Assembly: GCA_017882165.1 (NCBI GenBank)
Contig: JADGPZ010000005.1
Span: 1 to 50,568, forward strand
Source: Candidatus Kapaibacterium sp.
GTDB lineage: Bacteria > Bacteroidota > Ignavibacteria > Palsa-1295
Length of the DNA: 50,568 nucleotides
Reading direction: 5' to 3'
Below the pieces are notes generated by a model. It saw only the letters and a program-made list of their open reading frames with translations, was not told the origin of the DNA and searched no databases. Made by a program: the position numbers and the translations under genes. Below, in pieces: positions 9,908 through 18,958 of the stretch (its first letter is position 1; every line of letters starts with the position of its first letter).

Positions 9908-9949
9908 GTTTACTATACCCTAAACCCTATCCCCTATACCCTGTAGAAC

Positions 9950-11182
9950 TTAGAACGAGGAGGTCACAAAGCCGAGACCGAAGTCCTGCGCGATGTGGTC
10001 CATGCGGTTCGCGAATGAGCTGGTGCTCGATCCGGCGAAGTTGAGACCGACGGGATTGCCGTTGGCATCGACCATCATCGAACCGGAGTCGCCAGCCTGA
10101 ATGAACTGACCGCTCACATAAATTTGATCGACGAACGTTGCACGGAAGTGGGTGTAAGAGACGGTGATCGTCACGTTAATCGCTCCGATGGTGCCGGTGG
10201 TGTAACCGGTGGTGCGGCCGACTTTCTTAACCGATAGTCCGACGCTCGGCGCGACCACCGTGATCGTTGGCGTGTACCAATTATCCGGCGACATCGCCGG
10301 AGTCCATCCGCCGGAAAGACCGGGATTGCACTCGGCGATCGCGGCGTCGTAGTAATTGTTGTGGCGGCTGTCGATGTAATTCCATGCATAGAGCTTGCCG
10401 ACAAGGCCGGAAGAGCCGCAGTTCACGTCGTAGCGGCCGGGCTGGTCCTGCTGGTCCGCGCTCGTTGCAGAATTTTCATTCGCGAAGACGTGGTTGCAGC
10501 TCAGCATGAACTTGGCGGTGCCATTACTGAAGCTGCTCGGCGCATAGCTGTAGCCATAGACATTGATAAAGTCATTCCGCTTATCACCGGATGCTTCATA
10601 TGTGCCGGAATAGCGTCCCGAGTTTGTCAGTCGCGAAGTTGTCACCAGCGCGCCGATGGAGCCCGATGCGCACTCATCGTTATCGCCAACACTCACCCCG
10701 GCCGGACACGGCGTGCGATAGGTACCGGTGTAACCGGAGAATGCGGTGACGGTCCCGATCATCTCCACGCGGGTCTTCACACCACCGACGAACGCCGGAA
10801 TCCCTCCGACGCCAGGGTGCTCGGTAAAGACGAGAATGGAGGCCTGCCCGGGATTAGCTTTGTCAAGGCCCGTACCGACTCCGATGACGCCGGGAATCGC
10901 CATGAGATCCGGCGTGTGCTGGTCCTGCACGGCGAGCGCCTGCTGGACGAAAACCGGCTGGTTCGACCAATCGGCGTGGTAATTCGCCGACGGCGCGATA
11001 ACGGATGGCGACGAGAACTGTTGGCCGCCAGACGGCGCGGACGATTGATTACAACTCGCAAAAGCGAACGCTGATGCGAGCAGCGTAGCGGCACAAAACA
11101 GTTTTGTGATATGCTTCATATTCGTCAATGAAAAGGGTACAAGTGGAAAACTACAGCGAATGCGACAAAGGCAGTGAGACAA
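9950..11182 (-). CDS. Secreted trypsin-like serine protease with N-terminal prodomain-like module (start may be internal, near MKHITKLF)
   Basis: Catalytic triad contexts LSCNHVFAN, YYDAAIAE, IQAGDSGSMMV. Confidence 0.75.
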   Translation of the reverse strand: MSHCLCRIRCSFPLVPFSLTNMKHITKLFCAATLLASAFAFASCNQSSAPSGGQQFSSPSVIAPSANYHADWSNQPVFVQQALAVQDQHTPDLMAIPGVIGVGTGLDKANPGQASILVFTEHPGVGGIPAFVGGVKTRVEMIGTVTAFSGYTGTYRTPCPAGVSVGDNDECASGSIGALVTTSRLTNSGRYSGTYEASGDKRNDFINVYGYSYAPSSFSNGTAKFMLSCNHVFANENSATSADQQDQPGRYDVNCGSSGLVGKLYAWNYIDSRHNNYYDAAIAECNPGLSGGWTPAMSPDNWYTPTITVVAPSVGLSVKKVGRTTGYTTGTIGAINVTITVSYTHFRATFVDQIYVSGQFIQAGDSGSMMVDANGNPVGLNFAGSSTSSFANRMDHIAQDFGLGFVTSSF

Positions 11183-11304
11183 CCGATACCGCTGAAAATA
11201 GTTTCAGCCGGTTGAGCCTGACGCGGACGTAACCGTCCGGACTTTAGAATATTCGCCGTCAACGCGGCGCCGTCAACAGCTCAGCGGCCGAAGGTCACGA
11301 AGAA

Positions 11305-11844
11305 TTATTGCACCCGGTCGCTCGCGTTCAGCATGACGCGGCTGTGGGGGCGCCAGGACTCGTCGTAGCCAAAGACCGTGGCCGTGACGAGATCGCGCAC
11401 GTCTTCGAGCGTGACCGAGGGGATACCGGCCATCATGATGCGGTCGATCACGAACTCGTGATCGAAATCGCTGAGGAGTCCGAGTTCGCGCATTTGCATG
11501 AGGTAGCCTTGCGCGTCGGGCTCGATGACTGAACGCTCGATCTCGTGCAATACGCGGTGGGACGCACCGGACATCCGAGCCAGAACCGGAGAAGAATACA
11601 CCAGCGGACCCTCCTGCGCGGCAACATCGACGGCGAGCTTATCGAACAGCCATGAGAATGCAGCGGAGATTTCCGTTTGGCTGAAACCACGCAAAGAAAG
11701 CGGCTTGAGATCGATCTCCGTGATCGTCTTCTTGGCGCGCATCTCGGAGAGCAAAAACACCAAAATCTCCATAATCCGATCGCGGCCACCTGTGGGGCTT
11801 AGCGGGCTGGCATTCATTTCGGATCTCTCGTCACCGTTGGTCAT
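11305..11844 (-). CDS. Smg/DUF494-like protein
   Basis: MEILVFLLSEMRAKK..LRGFSQTEISAAFSWLFDK..HEIERSVIEPDAQGYLMQMRELGLLSDFDHEFVIDRIM. Confidence 0.7.
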   Translation of the reverse strand: MTNGDERSEMNASPLSPTGGRDRIMEILVFLLSEMRAKKTITEIDLKPLSLRGFSQTEISAAFSWLFDKLAVDVAAQEGPLVYSSPVLARMSGASHRVLHEIERSVIEPDAQGYLMQMRELGLLSDFDHEFVIDRIMMAGIPSVTLEDVRDLVTATVFGYDESWRPHSRVMLNASDRVQ

Positions 11845-11908
11845 ATCGTATCCTTCAGAGAAGCGAACAGGTTAGTCAAGGATGATCGATCCTGCTATGG
11901 ATGACCTA

Positions 11909-12364
11909 TCATACACCCTCGCTCAACTTAGCTAAATACCAACGCTCCCGCGCGCGCATTTGTTTCTTTTGGGCTGCGGTCTTGTCCTTCATTCCGGCGA
12001 GGTGGAGCAATCCGTGGATGACGAGATGCTTCAGCTCTTCCTTGAGCGTTGCCCGAAATTGCTTTGCGTTTTCGCGCGCGCGGTCAATGCTGATATAGAT
12101 TTCCGCTTCAAGCGTCGTAGGGGTTCGTTCGAGTTCGAACGTGATAATATCCGTCAACCAATCATGCCCGAGCGACGTGCGGTTGATGGCGAGGAGTTCA
12201 GAGTCCGAGAGGAAGACGACACTGAGTTCTAATTCTTGAAGCTGGGGAAGTTCAGTAACGGCTACCAGCCTTGCCGCATTCTTTAGCTGTGTCTTATAGG
12301 TCTTATCGGTCCGATAGGTCCTATTGGCCGCCTTGGATTGGCTCAGTGTGAACCGAAGATGCAC
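11909..12364 (-). CDS. ybeY: rRNA maturation endoribonuclease YbeY
   Basis: TDIITFELE..EIYISIDRARENAKQF..ELKHLVIHGLLHLAGMKDKT. Confidence 0.9.
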   Translation of the reverse strand: MHLRFTLSQSKAANRTYRTDKTYKTQLKNAARLVAVTELPQLQELELSVVFLSDSELLAINRTSLGHDWLTDIITFELERTPTTLEAEIYISIDRARENAKQFRATLKEELKHLVIHGLLHLAGMKDKTAAQKKQMRARERWYLAKLSEGV

Positions 12365-12366
12365 AA

Positions 12367-12870
12367 TCAGACAGATCGAAATACCTCAGCGTGCTCGCCA
12401 AAAACCTTGAGCGCGACGGCCGCTCGAAGATCGCGATCGGCCACGTCGGTCAGTTCCATCTCCGCCAGCGTTTGCGGGACGTTCATGTAAACCTGGATTA
12501 CGCCGTGCGAACTGATCGTCAGCATCGAGACCTGCTCGCCGTGGGCGTCGCCGTGAGCGGAAGCGGAATGGCTGAAGAACGCCGCCTCTTCGGTCGCCTC
12601 CAGAATGCGGATTTCGTCAAGTCCATGCAACTCGACCATCCCGAGCGCCGAGTGGACCATGACCGTGGCTTCCCGGTCGGTTTCGAACAAATTGATCTCG
12701 AGCAGCGGACTTTCGCCGGCCACCGGCCCCGCACCGTCCTTAGGGCGGCCTGAGTGGAACACGAGCACACTCGCCTCGTGGCCTTCTGCAGGCTGTTTAG
12801 GAGCATGGGAAACCGGTATCCCTTCGAGGATATCGGCGAGGCGTTCGATGAGTTTGGGTTCGAGTAGCAT
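12367..12870 (-). CDS. Hypothetical protein adjacent to ybeY
   Basis: Long ORF with 2-nt spacing to ybeY on the same strand; no family recognised. Confidence 0.6.
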   Translation of the reverse strand: MLLEPKLIERLADILEGIPVSHAPKQPAEGHEASVLVFHSGRPKDGAGPVAGESPLLEINLFETDREATVMVHSALGMVELHGLDEIRILEATEEAAFFSHSASAHGDAHGEQVSMLTISSHGVIQVYMNVPQTLAEMELTDVADRDLRAAVALKVFGEHAEVFRSV

Positions 12871-12995
12871 TTCTCTTTATGCGAAAATACGGATAAAATC
12901 CGGGGGAGATTCGCACAAGTCATTTGTGACCCCTGTTTCTTGTTCGTATCTTAGTACAGAAATTGATGGGCACCATCACGAAATAAGCGATCAAA

Positions 12996-13148
12996 ATGGC
13001 TAAAGATGCAGTGATGAACGAGCTTTCCAGCATGGGAAGTGAGCCAATTAAGAAGATTCTGGCCAAACATGGCGCGCGCGAGCCTCTATTTGGCGTGAAG
13101 GCGGACGACATGAAAAAGATAGTAAAACGGGTCAAAAAAGAAAAATAA
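12996..13148 (+). pseudogene. N-terminal fragment of an AlkD-like DNA alkylation repair protein
   Basis: MAKDAVMNELSSMGSEPIKKILAKHGAREPLFGVKADDMKKIVKRVKKEK* matches the N-terminus of that family (..GSEQxKKILxRHGAxEPFFGVKVxDLKKIVKKIKK) but stops after 50 aa. Confidence 0.65.
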
Positions 13149-13238
13149 TGTGTTACCTCGATGGACCAACGCGATGAAATGGACAAACGGGAATTAGGTC
13201 CCTGAAGTCTTTCTCATCCTTTTGACTCAAGAGCGACT

Positions 13239-15938
13239 ATGCAAGATACGAAGACTGCCGACAAGCTCACGCCGCTGATGAAGCAGTACAACTCCATCAA
13301 GGCGAAGTACCCGGAGACTATTCTCTTTTTCCGGATGGGCGATTTTTTCGAGACGTTCGGACCGGACGCGATCACGACCGCGAAAGTTACCGGCATCGTG
13401 CTGACCAAGCGCGGTAACGGCTCCGCCAGCGAGATCGAGCTTGCCGGATTCCCGCACCATCAGCTCGATGCCTATCTGCCGAAGATGATCCGCGCCGGTT
13501 ACCGCGTGGCCGTCTGCGAGCAACTTGAAGATCCGAAGCTCGCAAAGGGTATCGTCAAGCGCGATGTCGTTGAGGTCGTCACGCCGGGTGTCGCGACGAG
13601 CGAAAAGATACTCGAGACCGAGCGCAACACCTACGTCGGCGCGATCGTCCTGCAAGCGGGTGTGGCCGGCATTGCGTATGCCGATGTTTCGACCGGCGAG
13701 TTTGTCGCGGGTGAAATCCCGGAAGCACAGCTTGCCGAACACTTAGACACACTCGGCTTGCGGGAGTTGCTCGTTGCCCGCAAAGATGTGAGCAAAACCG
13801 AGCTTGCATCATACTACGTCGCACTGACGAACAAGCCCGCGATCACGCGCCGCGAAGATTGGATCTTCCACTACGAGACCGCGCGCGAGTTACTCCTGCA
13901 ACATTTCAAGACGGCTTCGCTCAAAGGCTTTGGCATCGACGATCTCACAGTCGGCATGACTGCCGCCGGCGCTGTGCTCGATTATCTGCGTGAGACGCGC
14001 AGCCAGACGAGCCTCTCGCATGTGACGCACATCTCGCGCTATGAGCCGAACGATTATCTCGCGCTCGATGCTGGCACGCGACGCAATCTTGAAATCTTCT
14101 CGCCGCTGCAAGGAGGCAATCCCGATGCGTCGTTGCTGGGCGTACTCGATGAAACGTCGTCTTCGATGGGTGCACGTCTGCTTCGGCGCTGGCTCGCGAG
14201 GCCGCTCCGCAGCCACGAGCGAATCAACCAAAGGCTTGCGGCGGTCGAGATATTCAATGCCAATCGCGAGGCGCGCGACAAACTAATGCTCGAATTGCGC
14301 GAGCTTGGTGATGTCGAGCGGCTGGTGGGCCGCTTTGCCGGAGCGCGGATTCTTCAACCACGCGATTTCCTGGCGCTTAAGTTCTCGCTCTGGCATTTGC
14401 CGGAGATACAAAAGCTATTGGCGGGACTTGTAAGAGACTTGAACGATAACGGGAAGAGCATTCTCGGCACAATTACGGCTGAGCTTCATGCGCTGCCGGA
14501 ATTAGCCGAGGAGTTGGACCGCTTCGTCGCGCCCGAGCCACCGGCTACCGCTGCGCATCTTGGTGTCATACGAGATGGTGCTAATCCTGAACTCGATGAA
14601 CTTCGCGCCCTCACTCGGAACAGCCGCGACGGGCTACTTGCTATTCAGGCGCGCGAGCGCGAGCGAACCGGCATCTCGTCGCTCAAGGTCGATTACAATA
14701 ACGTCTTCGGCTACTTCATCGAAGTCTCGAAGGCAAATCAAGCGAAAGTCCCTCCGGACTATGAGCGGCGCCAAACGATGACGAACGCCGAGCGATACAT
14801 CACGCCCGAGCTAAAGGAATTCGAAGCGAAGATTCTGGGCGCTGAAGAACGGATGACAACAATCGAGCGCGACATGATCGAGCAGCTTCGCGCGCGCATC
14901 ATTCAGGACATCGCTCCGCTCACGCGCAATGCCGAGTTGCTCGCGGTGATCGATGTCCTCGCCACGTTTTCCTCGCTTGCGACGAAGCACCGCTGGACGC
15001 GGCCTGAGTTCAACGAGATCGGCGAATTCGCAATCGAGCTCGGACGGCATCCCGTCGTAGAGAAGTTGCTTCCGGTTGGCGAGCGGTTCACGGCGAACAG
15101 CGTGCTGTTCAAACCGGGTGAGTTCGAGTTCTATGTTATCACCGGTCCCAACATGTCGGGCAAGTCGGTGTATCTCCGGCAGTGCGGCGTGCTGGCCTAT
15201 CTCGCGCATGTCGGCTCGTTCGTGCCAGCGGAGCGCGCGAACTTCCCGAAGATGGACCGTATCTTCACGCGCGTTGGTGCATCCGATAATGTAGCGAGCG
15301 GCGAATCGACCTTCTTAGTCGAGATGAACGAAGCCGCGAACATGCTGAACAACGCGACGGCGGACTCGCTGCTGCTATTCGATGAGTTAGGACGCGGCAC
15401 ATCGACGTTCGATGGCCTCTCGATCGCGTGGGCCGTGAGCGAGTACATTCACGACAACTTGCCCGGAGCGCGGACACTCTTCGCCACGCACTATCACGAA
15501 CTCAACGCGTTGGCCGAGCGGCACGCGCATATCCACAACCTGAAAGTGGAGGTCCGCGAGGCAGAGGGCAAGGTCCATTTCCTGCACAAGATCGCGCCGG
15601 GACATGCCGATCACTCGTATGGCATCGAGGTCGCGGCGATGGCCGGGATTCCGCCGGAAGTGATCGACCGCGCGCGCGAAATCCTCCGCTCTTTGGAAGC
15701 GACCGAACTCGTCATCGCCGAAGCGAACATCCAGCGCGAGATCCCATTCGTCGAGCACTCCACCCGCGCCGAGCAGGAAGCGCGACTCAAGCAAGCCTTC
15801 GGCGATGAGCGCGTCGATGCCGTCGCCAGTGAACTCCGCGCGCTGGATCTCGACCGCCTCACTCCGATTGATGCGATGAACAAGATTGCGGAGTGGAAGA
15901 AGAACCTGGATTCCGCTGATTCGAGCGGATTACGCTGA
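13239..15938 (+). CDS. mutS: DNA mismatch repair protein MutS
   Basis: LTPLMKQYNSIKAKYPETILFFRMGDFFETF..ITGPNMSGKSVYLRQ..LLLFDELGRGTSTFDGLSIAWA. Confidence 0.98.
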   Translation: MQDTKTADKLTPLMKQYNSIKAKYPETILFFRMGDFFETFGPDAITTAKVTGIVLTKRGNGSASEIELAGFPHHQLDAYLPKMIRAGYRVAVCEQLEDPKLAKGIVKRDVVEVVTPGVATSEKILETERNTYVGAIVLQAGVAGIAYADVSTGEFVAGEIPEAQLAEHLDTLGLRELLVARKDVSKTELASYYVALTNKPAITRREDWIFHYETARELLLQHFKTASLKGFGIDDLTVGMTAAGAVLDYLRETRSQTSLSHVTHISRYEPNDYLALDAGTRRNLEIFSPLQGGNPDASLLGVLDETSSSMGARLLRRWLARPLRSHERINQRLAAVEIFNANREARDKLMLELRELGDVERLVGRFAGARILQPRDFLALKFSLWHLPEIQKLLAGLVRDLNDNGKSILGTITAELHALPELAEELDRFVAPEPPATAAHLGVIRDGANPELDELRALTRNSRDGLLAIQARERERTGISSLKVDYNNVFGYFIEVSKANQAKVPPDYERRQTMTNAERYITPELKEFEAKILGAEERMTTIERDMIEQLRARIIQDIAPLTRNAELLAVIDVLATFSSLATKHRWTRPEFNEIGEFAIELGRHPVVEKLLPVGERFTANSVLFKPGEFEFYVITGPNMSGKSVYLRQCGVLAYLAHVGSFVPAERANFPKMDRIFTRVGASDNVASGESTFLVEMNEAANMLNNATADSLLLFDELGRGTSTFDGLSIAWAVSEYIHDNLPGARTLFATHYHELNALAERHAHIHNLKVEVREAEGKVHFLHKIAPGHADHSYGIEVAAMAGIPPEVIDRAREILRSLEATELVIAEANIQREIPFVEHSTRAEQEARLKQAFGDERVDAVASELRALDLDRLTPIDAMNKIAEWKKNLDSADSSGLR

Positions 15939-16036
15939 TTGCTCTCGGAGCAGTCGAAAGACAACGGGGAATTCAGCCGGAGTCGGTCTCGTTGGAATTG
16001 CAGAGGAGTGACTTTGAACGCACACTTGAGAATAGT

Positions 16037-16267
16037 ATGAATAACCACCTGGACACTATAACACAGGACGCGCTTTCGCTCTCGCTGCAAGAGCAAGGCA
16101 TTCTGGCAACACGCCTTCTCGACAGCATGGATCTAGTGGCGACAAACGAGATTCAGGCCTCCTGGCTCGATGTTGCCGAAGAGCGGCTCCGTGAAATTGA
16201 TGAGGGCCGCGTACAACCTATCGGCGAGGATGAAGTAGCGCGACGAATTCGCGCCCGGTTGCCGTGA
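16037..16267 (+). CDS. Putative addiction-module (antitoxin-like) component
   Basis: MNNHLDTITQDALSLSLQEQGILATRLLDSMD..IQASWLDVAEERLREIDEGRVQPIGEDEVARRIRARL. Confidence 0.75.
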   Translation: MNNHLDTITQDALSLSLQEQGILATRLLDSMDLVATNEIQASWLDVAEERLREIDEGRVQPIGEDEVARRIRARLP

Positions 16268-16297
16268 ATGGCTCCCGCCAAACCGGTGAGCCGCCAC

Positions 16298-16389
16298 GCC
16301 GCCGAACTCCGCGCGCTCGGGGTCTCAATACGCTTACGCCGATCGAGGCGATCAATAAGATTGCGGAGTGGAAGAAGAGAATTGCTTGA
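16298..16389 (+). pseudogene. Degenerate second copy of the mutS 3' end
   Basis: AAELRALG / LNTLTPIEAINKIAEWKKRIA* (one frameshift) against MutS C-terminus ASELRALDLDRLTPIDAMNKIAEWKKNL. Confidence 0.85.
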
Positions 16390-16415
16390 TGCGTATACCC
16401 GCATGCACTTTCTTG

Positions 16416-17984
16416 TCAATGGCAATTTTGTACAAGGATTCTTATTTTCTTATAAGTGTCTTGTTCACTAGAGGAAGAATTCAAAGGTGACGGAATCGTC
16501 GAAAAGAACTTTTGGAGTGCATCGCAGTCATGCAGCAGCGATAGTGACTCAGCATAGTACTCTTTGCCCGCAGAGGAGTTGAAGATACTAGGTGCGTCGC
16601 CATGAAGAAACGTCCGAATCCATTCAACGTCCTCCTTCAATCTCTGATGTCCTCGTTCATACAGGGACATCACTTGATACGGATAGTATGTTAGGATTTC
16701 TACCGGATCCTTTCGTGCAATTGGCCGCAGCCTGATAAGAAGCTCATCCTGCCGATTCGAGTCTAATTGCGCAAGATCGGCACTCAATTCCTCATAAAGA
16801 AAAGCATTGCGCAGGTACGACAGCGTAATCCTTTCGGCTGAAGGGGCAAACGCAAGTGCCCGATCGATCGCGGATGAAAAACGAGCGGTGTCTGTCCATG
16901 AATGAACTTTAGGGTCGTAGTCTCTTCCTGTATCGGGGAAAAGACGAACAACAAATCCCTCATTTCGAAGATAGGGTGCAATCCCATTGAACATACTGAA
17001 GTCGAATGACCATGGGAAAAAGATTGGACGACGCCACTCGTTCGTCCGCACGATCAATTGAAACATATAGGCGCCAAGAGCATGGGTTGAATGCATCTCG
17101 GATGCGTGAAATGCTTCGATTGCCGGAATGGTGGCCACAGCATGCCCGATTGTCTTTTCCAAGTCGCTTCGAACAGACGAATCCACAGGGAAATTGACGA
17201 ACCCTTCCGCCTTGCCAAGGAGCCAAAGTTTGTGATATTCTTCGTAGGGGAGATCGAAAGTCGAATCCGTGGTCCCACGTATCTGCGGAAAGGGGGTGGG
17301 CGTGATCCAATGAGGCACTCCGCGATCGATCAGGTGTTCATACCAAGGCAGCTCAATTAATCCAATATGAACAACGCTGACATCTTGCCGCACCCCTTCG
17401 ACGAGTTGCAGGTACCAAATCGGAAACGTATCATCATCACCATAGGTAAACATGATAGCGTTTTGCGGAAGCGCGTCGAGGATCAAACGTGAATATTCTA
17501 CCAACGCATCCGGAAATCCTCCGCTTCGCTTCGCGGCCATGAGATCAACGACTACATTTTGAATATCCCGTAGATACAGGTGCCACAAGGCCATACCTCC
17601 ATAAGTATGGCCGATAGATTGCGGGAGAGAAAGATTGAGACTACGGTCCGTGATGTTCGCGTCAAGGCTTCGGGCAAGCTCGAGATATGCCAATTCCGAG
17701 TCTGCTGAAGCGAGTCCTCGTATAGCATTTTTTGGTTCGCACAAATCACCAATCGAGCCTAATCGTCCAAACGCGCGGGCCACATAGAGTGCCGCCAGCG
17801 CGCTCGTCCTGTGTGTTTGATACCAGTTCCGAAAGGAATCGACCACCGTCTGACAGGAGGGCTCAAAGTCATGTCGGTCGAACCTGGCTATCATTGAATC
17901 GAGTCGCGCGGCATCCCTCGCTTGTGCATGGACACTTAGCGATGCGCAACAGAGCAGGCAGGCTATTACGATGGATCGAATCAT
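16416..17984 (-). CDS. Secreted protein related to the soluble part of DUF2723-type proteins
   Basis: Signal peptide; LPQNAIMFTYGDDDTFPIWYLQLVEGVRQDVSVVHIGLIELPWYEHLI. Confidence 0.65.
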   Translation of the reverse strand: MIRSIVIACLLCCASLSVHAQARDAARLDSMIARFDRHDFEPSCQTVVDSFRNWYQTHRTSALAALYVARAFGRLGSIGDLCEPKNAIRGLASADSELAYLELARSLDANITDRSLNLSLPQSIGHTYGGMALWHLYLRDIQNVVVDLMAAKRSGGFPDALVEYSRLILDALPQNAIMFTYGDDDTFPIWYLQLVEGVRQDVSVVHIGLIELPWYEHLIDRGVPHWITPTPFPQIRGTTDSTFDLPYEEYHKLWLLGKAEGFVNFPVDSSVRSDLEKTIGHAVATIPAIEAFHASEMHSTHALGAYMFQLIVRTNEWRRPIFFPWSFDFSMFNGIAPYLRNEGFVVRLFPDTGRDYDPKVHSWTDTARFSSAIDRALAFAPSAERITLSYLRNAFLYEELSADLAQLDSNRQDELLIRLRPIARKDPVEILTYYPYQVMSLYERGHQRLKEDVEWIRTFLHGDAPSIFNSSAGKEYYAESLSLLHDCDALQKFFSTIPSPLNSSSSEQDTYKKIRILVQNCH

Positions 17985-18940
17985 TTATTCGGATTCACAT
18001 TCAGCATTGGCGTGAGTTTGGAATCGAACGGCGTTATGACGAAGGTCGAGTTTTTCGAGTTGACGAGTTCTTTCAGAGTCGTGATGTAGTTGTATTGCAG
18101 GTACTGGTTCGTGAGCGAACCGGCGATGATCTTCTGCGCGTCCGAAATACCGCCGGCCTCGACGCGCTTGCGGTCCGCTTCCTGACGCTCGCGCTGCAGG
18201 ACGTACTGCATCTTCTGCGACTCCTGCTCGGCCGCGATCTTCTCGTCGATCGCCGTGCGGACTTTCTCCGGCAGCAAAATATCGCGGAGCAGCACATTCT
18301 CGAGCACGATGCCGCGAGTCTTGAATGCCGCAAGCAGTTTGCTCTTGACGAGTCCGGTGTAGTCGTCGCGCCGGCTCGCATAGAGATCGGTCGCGAGATA
18401 ATTCACCGCCGCATCGCGCAGCGCCGAGCGAATCTCCGGCCTCACGACCTTCTCCACGTAATCGAGCCCGATCGAGTTGTATACCTTCGGTGCGCTCGCG
18501 GGCGAGAGATGATACTGCACCGTCACTTCGAGCGTCAGCGTGAGTCCGTCCTGACTCAGCACCTGAATCGCATCGTCGCCCTTGATCTGACCCTCGTTCG
18601 TCTTGGCCGACATCGTGTAGGCCTGCGTGCGTTGATCCATTCGGACGATATTGATCATCGGATTGATCGCATGAAAGCCGCTTTCAAGGACATCATTCTG
18701 GACATCACCGAAGAAGACCTGAACGCCGACCTCGCCAGGATCGATCGTCACGAACGAGCCGAACGCAAGGACCACGATTGCAAGCACGAAGAAGAGCGGT
18801 GCTGCCATCCCTGCGATCTTGCCGACGTTGGCTTGGTTCAGTTGCCCGCCTGCGGAGACCGAACCGACACGTGATTTGCGTGCGTAAAGCAACAAAACGC
18901 CAACACCAACAAGGATGAGTGCGAAAAATAACGATGCCAT
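17981..18940 (-). CDS. SPFH/Band 7 prohibitin-like membrane protein
   Basis: TIDPGEVGVQVFFGDV..GLTLTLEVTVQYHL..RGIVLENVLLRDILLPEKVRTAIDEKIAAEQESQKMQYVLQRERQEADRKR. Confidence 0.92.
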   Translation of the reverse strand: MASLFFALILVGVGVLLLYARKSRVGSVSAGGQLNQANVGKIAGMAAPLFFVLAIVVLAFGSFVTIDPGEVGVQVFFGDVQNDVLESGFHAINPMINIVRMDQRTQAYTMSAKTNEGQIKGDDAIQVLSQDGLTLTLEVTVQYHLSPASAPKVYNSIGLDYVEKVVRPEIRSALRDAAVNYLATDLYASRRDDYTGLVKSKLLAAFKTRGIVLENVLLRDILLPEKVRTAIDEKIAAEQESQKMQYVLQRERQEADRKRVEAGGISDAQKIIAGSLTNQYLQYNYITTLKELVNSKNSTFVITPFDSKLTPMLNVNPNK

Positions 18941-18958
18941 GGCGATGAGAATTAATAA

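Noticed and set aside
10361-11074. 237-aa ORF opposite the serine protease
   Set aside because: Antisense of a CDS with an intact catalytic triad; likely an artefact of high GC.
11960-12300. YbeY with Asp replacing the third zinc-ligand His (HGLLHLAGMKDKT)
   Set aside because: As I recall, a ..HLCGYKDKT-type variant is a normal lineage feature of Bacteroidota-like YbeY, not a novelty.
17732-18874. 380-aa plus-strand ORF opposite the SPFH gene
   Set aside because: Antisense shadow ORF with Arg/His-biased composition; the SPFH frame has clear homology.
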